Assembly (NCBI GenBank): GCA_004352715.1
Contig: SCFE01000005.1
Span: 4,113,882-4,177,881 of the forward strand
DNA length: 64,000 nucleotides
Origin: Hofstenia miamia
Taxonomy: Eukaryota; Xenacoelomorpha; Acoela
Direction: 5' to 3'
Below, one piece after another: positions 56,610 to 64,000 of this stretch. The position numbers and the translations under genes are program-made. Under the pieces are notes generated by a model, which saw only the letters and a program-made list of their open reading frames with translations, was not told the origin of the DNA and did not search any database. Within the stretch, counting starts at the first letter, position 1, and each line of letters begins with the position of its first letter.

Positions 56610-59580
56610 AAACCAAGAGCGATCTATATAAAAGGCCATCCAGCCGAAACAAATGAAATAAACTTGAGGGCTGATTGGAGAGAATACAATTAGAAATTCC
56701 CTTCATGGTCGCTAAGGGCGCAAATCACGGGTAGAATATCGTAACATGCATTGTGTGTAATTAAGCAGTGTTCAGCTTTTCATCGTTTTTGTATGCAATG
56801 GGAAGAAAATGTTCAGTTTACAATTGCCGAAGTGGCTATGATTCTGTTCGTAATAAAGGTAATAAGCCATCAATTTCTATATATAGTTTTCCTAAAGATA
56901 AAAATAGGAGAAGTGAATAAAAAATGTTACGAATAACATGGGCATTTGCAGCGAGCATTGGCCTGCAAATGTAAAATTAGTTAAAAGTGGCGGTCGCTAC
57001 AAACTTCCCAGTTGTTTCCCTACAATATTTAAGAATGTACCAGACTCCTGCATACCAACACCTCCACCTAAGATGCGATCAACTTTGAAGGTTTCGGCCG
57101 AATCTAGGCGTATAGAATTTGATGAACTAGACGGTAAATTTGCACTTGTGACTACTAATTGTCTATAATATATTGTATTATATTTAAATGTTGGCATTAA
57201 TTTTACCTGTTGCAAAATTTCAAGTTCTGAGGAACTTTCAGCAAAATTTAAATTGTCAATCAGTAATAAGAAAAAGAATTTGGTAATTATTATGCATAAA
57301 ATATTTATATTTAACTAGTTCAAATGATTGCTCTGCCATATAGAGTACTGTATATTGTCAAATTTTGCTGTAATTATTTTAAAATGCTTGTCCTTTTAAA
57401 CAGCGTAAATTTGCAATCATTCAAGGGCGATTTAATTTCTGTGTGTATTTGAAAGAATTTTTTAGAATTTTGCAAGAAAGATCTCATCATTTGGGAAGAG
57501 TTTCATGAGAAATTGGAAAAATTATACAGTGATATTGCTTTCTCGTCTGCATATGATTATAACAATGTGCCTTATGTCAAAAATGGAAGGATTTATAATT
57601 CGAAAGATTTAATTCTAGCTTTTTCATGGTACAGCTGTAGCCGTTCTTTATATGAAAAATTGCGAAAAAACTCGTATTACCATCAGTTTCTCTTTTGCAA
57701 GCAATTACTAGTGTAGGAAAAAGAACCAAGGACAGTGAGTTTTATAAACGGTTATTTTCTGATCATTGCACAAAAAAACAAACTGCTGTTTGGTTGATCA
57801 TTGATGAAATTCACATACGCCCTCTTCTTTCATTTCGAGGTGGAGAGATATATGGAAGAGCTTTGAATGATTCATCAAAGTTAGCCCATACTTTATTGGG
57901 TATAATGGTGAAGTGTATGTTTGGGGTGCTCGATTTCTCGTTAAATTAATACCATGCAGTAATTTGGATTCGGCATTTTTGTTGGAACAGGTGAAAAATG
58001 TTATCCATTCATTAGAAGAATGTGGTGGCACAGTTGTTGGTATTACAAATGACAATTTCAAAGTCAATCGAAAATTTTTTTGACTCTTTTGAAAAAGTTT
58101 CAAGCAATTGTCCATGGTACGTTCATTTTCCTATTTCTCATCGTAAATTGTGGCTTTTGTTTGACCCAGTTCATATTGCAAAGTCAATTAGGAATAATTT
58201 TTTAAGTGAGCAACACCAGGAATTGCAGTTTTTTTTGCAAGGTGATTCTTCAAATATCAAAATTGCGAAATGGTCACACTTAAACAAACTCTATGAACGT
58301 GAAAGAAACGCAAATATTACACTGTCAAAACTAACAGCCTCTTCAGTCAATCCAAGCAATATAGAAAAACAAAATGTTAAACTGTTTCTTAATGTCTTCT
58401 GTGAAGAGACAGTCGCTGCTCTTAAAAGTTCCAGCACTTCTTCACATCAATCTGAAATAACTGCTTCGTTAATTTCAATAATTTTAAAATGTTGGAAGAT
58501 TACTGACATAAGTTCTGTTGGTACAGATATTAGATTTAGAGATTGTGATAGAAAAGCATTTACTTCCGTCACTGATCAACGTTTCGAGTTTCTCTCATAT
58601 CTTGCAAATATTGCTTCATTCATGGATTGTGTAAGCAATCGGAATCGAGTTCGCTCCCTAACTCATGAAACAAGTTCAGCTTTAAAGTGGAGTTGTTTGT
58701 GCTTAATTGATCTTACTAAATTTCTGTTAACTACAGAAGAATTTTACAAACATGACTTTATTACTGGCTTTTTTACGCAAGATGATATTGAAGCGCATTT
58801 CGGACATTTTAGGCAAGCTGGTGGTGCATGCTATTCAATTTCACACGAGAAAATTAATCAAACTCTTCAAATAGATAGGTGCATGCAACTTTTCAATGTA
58901 GGAATGGATTTATCTAGTGGGGAATCTGGGCATAGCTGTCAATTTTGTAGCCGAGGTTTGACTAGTTCTGAAGAATTGGGGTTAGAATTTTTGACAGAAA
59001 CTGTTGACGATATAAATGAAGACGAAAAAATGGGTTTATTTTATGTGGCTGGCTACATTGCTAAAAAATTTCCTGCTTTTGCAGATGCTTGTAACAATGA
59101 AGATTGTTCGAAATTCACCAAAGAACTGAATAGAGGAGGACTAGCCTTCCCTAATGATGCATTGTTTTAATTTGTAATGGTAAGTTTTTGTTTCTTTAAA
59201 GATTTCTTGGAAATTGAAATTTCTTGCCGAAAAACTTTCATTTCTATATTAAGTAGAATTTCCCAAATAGCGGTAATCGATGACAATGCTTCTAAAAAGA
59301 TGTTCTCTACTTTAGCAAATATATTATTTAAAAGATTTTGTAAAAAGTCATATGATGTTGGTAAATATAAGCGTGTACAGTACCATAAATTTGAAAAATG
59401 ATTGTGTTTAGAAGAGTCATAATGTTTTTTTTGTTTTTCAATTCACTTATTTGTATATATTTATAAATCTTTTTTCATTTAAGAGGTATTTGAAATTTCG
59501 TTTATATAAATACAATCAGCCCTCAAGTTTTCAGGTATATTTTCGGCTGGATGGCCTTTTATATAGATCGCTCTTGGTTT
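56610..59580 (+). mobile_element. P element (THAP9-like) DNA transposon
   Basis: Inverted repeats of about 67 bp: left 56610-56677 (AAACCAAGAGCGATCTATAT...AACTTGAGGGCTGATTG); right, reverse complement of 59580-59514, the same with a few changes in the middle. Between them is one plus-strand P-type transposase with an N-terminal THAP finger. About 3 kb, close to the Drosophila P element length. No 8-bp target duplication could be fixed by eye. A second copy of the right end (60697-60739) follows a single N and is probably allelic. Confidence 0.88.
56798..59401 (+). CDS. P-element/THAP9-like transposase (few lesions)
   Basis: Cut-and-paste DNA transposase. THAP domain: MGRKCSVYNCRSGY, SIYSFPKDKNRRSE, MGICSEHWP (C2CH ligands visible). 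A possible intron has its donor GGTAAATTTG near 57133 and acceptor TTTTTTAG at 57461-57468. Exon 2 starts EFCKKDLIIWEEFHEKLEKL. Catalytic-type motifs: IDEIHIRPLLSFRGGEIYGR (57803), GITNDNFKVNRKF, LLFDPVHIAKSIRNNFLSE (58160), DDIEAHFGHFRQAGGACYS (58780), YVAGYIAKKF. Lesions: frame change at about 56919, at A-runs near 57667, a G-run near 57928 and a T-run near 58077, and an in-frame TAA at 59168-59170. Three of the four shifts are in homopolymers, so sequencing error is possible and the gene may be nearly intact. Confidence 0.8.
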
Positions 59581-59886
59581 TTTCTTGAATAGGTTTTTAG
59601 GGTATTCAATTATGAAGTGAATGAATTTCGCATGCCAATTCTTTTATGAATAACTTGAGTGCAATGTGATTGCAACTAATAATTTCGTTTAATCACACGA
59701 ATATCAGACTTTTATGGAAAACATATAATTTATCAAACTACATGACAGGTGAACAATAACTCGACATGCATATTAAATATGGGTTCGAAAAATAGAGCAG
59801 AAAAAATTTAGCAACACAGTTATAGAATTTGATAAACAGTATAGGCACCAGGCAATTTTGGAAATTTTTATGAAAAATTCATTTTC

Positions 59887-61860
59887 ATGTAAACAAACCT
59901 TAAAAACAGGAACCACAACAAGAGCATTTATATTCTGAAACTCTCTTATCCAAACATTTCATAAAAATTAATTCTATATGAAAATGAAATTTGTGTTTAT
60001 TTTACTTTGTATATGTAGTTGTACACGTCCTACAAAACTACTGGAGTTTTACTAAAAAATTTAGACAAGTTCTTACACAAATTTCCTTTAAAATAATTTT
60101 ATATTACTACAGCAATGTATGTTTTAAGGAAAATAATACTTTCCCTTATAATAAAAGGTAGTAAATGTAGATAATGTTTGAATTTTTGTTTATTAACCTT
60201 TAAATGAATGATTGCATGCAAAGCGCTAATCATACTCAGGTGGCCTGAATACGAGAAGGTCAAAAATGTTGATATTTAAAGTAATAATAATAATAATAAT
60301 AATACTATTTTTTGAAGAAACCCCTTTAAAATATTGCAACCACCTACTGAGTACTATGCCCTACGACCAAGGTATCATATATGTCATGTTTCATAAGTTC
60401 TTCCTACCACCGCCACTAATTTAGTAGCATAAGTATTGTCACAATTAATTATTACCAAGATTGCAATCGTCCTTTTTATCATTTAGAGAACATATCATTT
60501 CTTATATATTCAATTACTAAAATTCTCTGTCATCTTACACCAACTTACATCAGCACAAAGAAAGAGGGGGTTTTCAGAAACGTTTTTTGCTTGTAGCAGA
60601 CAAAATTTAGATGTTAGAAGTATTGCACCAGCCAACAATGCAGGGTTCGTTAAATTTAAAGAGAATTCTTTTTGTAATTTCCAGTTTCAGTTTTTNCTGG
60701 ATGGCCTTTTATATAGATCGCTCTTGGTTTTTTCTTGAAATTGTTAAGCCCTTTCATCTCACAAATTAATACAATCTCAAAAATCAGAGTGCCCAATGTA
60801 AATGAGGTGTGCCGCGTCTTTTTATAAATTAAAGTGCTTATATTTTAATCTTTTTTTAGACTTTTATGGAAAACATATAAAAATGTTGCTTTGATAATAT
60901 TGTAATTTTAAGTGAGATAATCCGATTTTTGACATAACTGACAAAAGATTTATCAATATGTTTGGTCTCCAGTAATTTTATTATTATTTGGGCATGGCAA
61001 AACTTAGCTGCCAATTTTGCACTGAAATCGATTATTGCAATTAGTCGTTTGCATGTAAACAAACCTTAAAAACAGGAACCACAACAAGAGCATTTATATT
61101 CTGAAACTCTCTTATCCAAACATTTCATAAAAATTAATTCTATATGAAAATGAAATTTGTGTTTATTTTACTTTGTATATGTAGTTGTACACGTCCTACA
61201 AAACTACTGGAGTTTTACTAAAAAATTTAGACAAGTTCTTACACAAATTTCCTTTAAAATAATTTTATATTACTACAGCAATGTATGTTTTAAGGAAAAT
61301 AATACTTTCCCTTATAATAAAAGGTAGTAAATGTAGATAATGTTTGAATTTTTGTTTATTAACAATTAAATGAATGATTGCATGCAAAGCGCTAATCATA
61401 CTCAGGTGGCCTGAATACGAGAAGGTCAAAAATATTGATATTTAAAGTAATAATAATAATAATAATAATAATACTATTTTTTGAAGAAACCCCTTTATAT
61501 TGCAACCACCTACTGAGTACTATGCCCTACGACCAAGGTATCATATATGTCATGTTTCATAAGTTCTTCCTACCACCGCCACTAATTTAGTAGCATAAGT
61601 ATTGTCACAATTAATTATTACCAAGATTGCAATCGTCCTTTTTATCATTTAGAGAACATATCATTTCTTATATATTCAATTACTAAAATTCTCTGTCATC
61701 TTACACCAACTTACATCAGCACAAAGAAAGAGGGGGTTTTCAGAAACGTTTTTTGCTTGTAGCAGACAAAATTTAGATGTTAGAAGTATTGCACCAGCCA
61801 ACAATGCAGGGTTCGTTAAATTTAAAGAGAATTCTTTTTGTAATTTCCAGTTTCAGTTTT
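59887..61860. repeat. Near-identical direct blocks joined by a single N (allelic or misassembled)
   Basis: Positions 61054-61860 repeat 59887-60695 with few changes (an AAT-repeat length difference at 60286 versus 61449, a short indel in CCCCTTTAAAATATTGC). The N at 60696 is followed by the P-element right end (60697-60739), which otherwise ends at 59589. The sequence between, 60740-61050, differs from 59590-59886 apart from one shared block of about 23 bp. Two haplotypes placed in series is the simplest reading. No gene in either copy. Confidence 0.85.
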
Positions 61861-62072
61861 TAAATGAATTTGTTCTTATATTTCAAATACCAATAAAAAC
61901 ATTAGGCCCAAGCCCGGATGGGCCCAAATTTCTATGTCGAAAATCAGGCCCAAGCCCAGCTCAGCCCGACCCAACCCAATTGCAACTCTGATCCGTGATC
62001 CCCCTAATCAAGAAAATAAATTGACGCCACTGATCATGTTACAAACGCCCTTGTAAATTATCCACAAACAGA
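61861..62072. repeat. GGCCCAAGCCC-rich stretch, hAT-type terminus candidate
   Basis: Repeats of AGGCCCAAGCCC(A/G) at 61902-61975 end in CCCAATTGCAACTCTG near 61989; the reverse complement starts CAGAGTTGCAATTGGG, a hAT-like end. A related motif lies at 56279, 5.6 kb upstream, beside the ZMYM1-like hAT, so this may be the displaced right end of that element. Confidence 0.45.
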
Positions 62073-62376
62073 CACAGTTAAAATAATTATTGTCACACCC
62101 GGAAGAAACGATTTAATGCAGCATACGAAAGATTTCACACCAGTATTCGCCAAACTTTTTGCATCTATTCGCACATCATCCAGGTTTGTCGAAATTTACC
62201 TCTAAATAGGATGCTTAGCAACAAAGTATGCAAACTCAATTTCTTAATAAAGCAGAGCTCAAAAAATATAACTACAACGTTTTAGAAAAATTTTAAATGC
62301 TTCTGCGTGGGACAAGATGCAAATGGGAATTTTTTGCAAAAGACGGTGTGCACTTCTCAAATGCAGGCAGTTTACG
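62073..62376 (+). pseudogene. SGNH-hydrolase-like fragment
   Basis: Plus-strand frames: TVKIIIVTPGRNDLMQHTKD (block III G-x-N-D), then FAKLFASIRTSSRFVEIYL, and in another frame FAKDGVHFSNAGS (block V D-x-x-H). The SGNH/GDSL esterase order is right, but the N-terminal GDS block and the catalytic Ser are not seen, and stops intervene. SGNH domains occur in some LINE ORF1 proteins, so a retroelement origin is likely. Confidence 0.5.
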
Positions 62377-62705
62377 GTAATAGTGTAAGAAAATTTAAAC
62401 GAATATTTTGTTTGTTTTTGTTTTTCTTCATTTTATTATTCAACTACAAGTTTCTAATAATTATATAATTATAAAATGAATTCTTAAAATGATATAAATA
62501 TGCACACTAGTGCAAAGATAAGAAATTTACAATTATTAAATATATTTGCATATAACTAGTTTCAGATATTTTTAATTTATAAAATCATTTGCAAATAAAC
62601 TGCTTTGACTTCTTTTGATATCATTTTCTTCTAAAAAACTTAGTGCCTTTTCCATGGAACTCGAGGTATACCTAACCATGCTGCCTTCTACCTATTACTC
62701 AATGG

Positions 62706-63333
62706 CATAGTTCAAAAGTTCGGACTTTACGAACTTTATTCAAAGCTGAAATTCGCGAACTTTTACGAACTTTAATAATTACTTAATAAACTCTAAAAGT
62801 TCGTAATGTTTGAAATTAAGGTAAAAAACAAAAACATATTTTTTAACAAAAATACAAATACAAAACCGATAACTAATCAGATATTTTTTACAGTCGGAAC
62901 AGGGACAGCATCAAAACCTACTGAATTTGTTATTAACTGGTAATATAAAAGACAAAAGCAAAGCAATGTTTGTGCCACAGTATATGAATACACTGCACAG
63001 TCTCAACATTCTGAAAATTTGAGAAAATTTTAGTTTCCTTAACTATAAAATAATGAGATTTGTTTAAAAAATTATGCTTTTCCAATCTAAGGGAAACACG
63101 TCTCCCTGGCCCCCTCTCAATCGCGACCCTGTAAAGACGATGGACGCCACGCCACCCACTTCACATCTCAATACCGGATTCCTTTGAAAAAGCATGAATA
63201 AGTAAACTTAATTTGGGCTTCTGAAACCAGTAATTTCTTCCGAACTTCTATAAGTTTTTTGCACTTTATCAAATTGGAAAAGTTCGCGAGCTTTTACGAA
63301 CATTGTTTTTTTTCAAGGAACACTCGAACTATG
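62706..63333. mobile_element. Foldback or MITE with AAGTTCG-rich ends
   Basis: The ends CATAGTTC (62706) and GAACTATG (63333) are inverted. Internal repeats of AAAGTTCG(C/T)GA.CTTTTACGAAC lie at both sides (62713-62780 and 63279-63302). No matching target duplication was seen. The middle has a CCTGGCCCCCTCTC piece near 63106 and no ORF. Confidence 0.5.
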
Positions 63334-64000
63334 GTTCAAGTACCCCTTGATTTCCTTATTAACTACTGCAAGTCCCAAACTACCATTGCAACTACTTCAA
63401 TTGTTTTTAACTGCAGTACCTTTCTATATAATATATTTTAGGATTTATTGAGGCTCTGAATAGCTTAGTAGAATTATAAGAATAATTTAGGGCTTAGACC
63501 CTGTCTACAGCCTACATTTAAAGTTTAATGAGCAAAATCGAACAAATTATTTATACATTAACTATCTGTTCTTTTAAGGTTTATAATGTTTGGATATCTA
63601 GAAAAAAAATTGCTCAAACCAATGCTTAATTTTGAAGAAACGGTCAACATTTAAATGAATTTCGTGTAAAAGCTAGTGTAGTTTGTTATTTAGCTGAAAA
63701 AACTATTGGAAAATGTTGAACCTGAAACAGTGGAGAGCAGTAGAGCTGTTCCAATATTTTCCAATTAACTTACCTAACATCGCTTGTGATAACATACTTC
63801 CCATGTCTATATAAGAGTCAAGCAAATTTTATTGCTATAATAAACAAACAAACAAATACTACAAACTACTATACATGTATATTTACAAAATTAAAAATAT
63901 GCACACTTACTTAAAGGGCGTAAATTTCAAATGTTAAATGAAATCTGTCCATGCACTTAGTTTGTTTGATATTCCTAAAAGTGATTGTTTGGATAATAAA
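63334..64000. other. AT-rich right edge
   Basis: No gene seen. AATAAACAAACAAACAAATA near 63838 resembles a retroposon 3' tail (plus orientation) preceded by TATATAAGAGTCAAGC, but no coding part is recognisable. Confidence 0.4.

Noticed and set aside
57798-58115. Minus-strand 105-codon frame
   Set aside because: It is a shadow of the plus-strand P-type transposase, which has clear family motifs.

Overview
The window is AT-rich nuclear DNA from an animal, probably an invertebrate. It has spliced genes with GT..AG introns whose acceptors mostly read TTTAG, three conserved metazoan protein genes, and a dense load of eukaryotic transposons: hAT, Tc1/mariner, pogo/Tigger, P element, Ty3/Gypsy, non-LTR retrotransposons and a GIY-YIG fragment that is probably Penelope-like. 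I see no bacterial operon, rRNA or tRNA that I can support. The sequence does not let me name the species.

Layout of host genes. (1) Positions 31-4010, minus strand: an hnRNP L-type RNA-binding protein. Eight coding exons give 454 residues in one frame (RRM1-RRM3 and the start of RRM4), and the gene runs off the left edge. (2) Positions 6310-34814, plus strand: a complete ten-exon sorting nexin (352 aa, PX plus BAR) resembling SNX5/6, divergent from gene 1. Its third intron is 16.1 kb because of nested transposons. (3) Positions 46773 to at least 48530, minus strand: the C-terminal beta-propeller exon of a JIP3/JIP4 (MAPK8IP3/SPAG9) scaffold, convergent with the sorting nexin. Its N-terminal coding exons are not visible up to position 64000, so the transposon-rich right third is probably an intron of this gene or lies beyond a break in it.

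Mobile layer. SNX intron 2 holds a collapsed Gypsy fragment and a CGGBP1-type zinc-finger remnant. SNX intron 3 holds a hAT element (10203-21748) with terminal repeats and a near-perfect 8-bp target duplication. Its transposase is split into two halves by a 9.8-kb insertion (11392-21162), itself flanked by an 8-bp repeat, and inside that lie a C2H2 zinc-finger ORF, a 66-bp tandem array, foldbacks, a Tc1 relic and a Gypsy copy. From 36 to 46 kb come LINE 3' ends, a mariner with an internal deletion and many diverged local duplications. From 50 to 60 kb come a LINE 3' end next to a Tc1 element sitting in a (TA)n tract, a ZMYM1-like hAT interrupted by a LINE, and a P-element (THAP9-like) transposase with 67-bp terminal repeats whose frameshifts fall mostly in homopolymer runs.

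Assembly notes. There are two N gaps (19842-20841 and 46104-46300) and four single N bases (24006, 25084, 25380, 60696). Three of the single Ns are joined to near-identical duplicated blocks, most likely allelic or misjoined contigs.

I did not find a convincing new biological system. The best candidates for a second look are the nested hAT, the possibly intact P-like element, a 66-bp repeat family that also forms inverted termini, and a decayed SGNH-hydrolase-like fragment.
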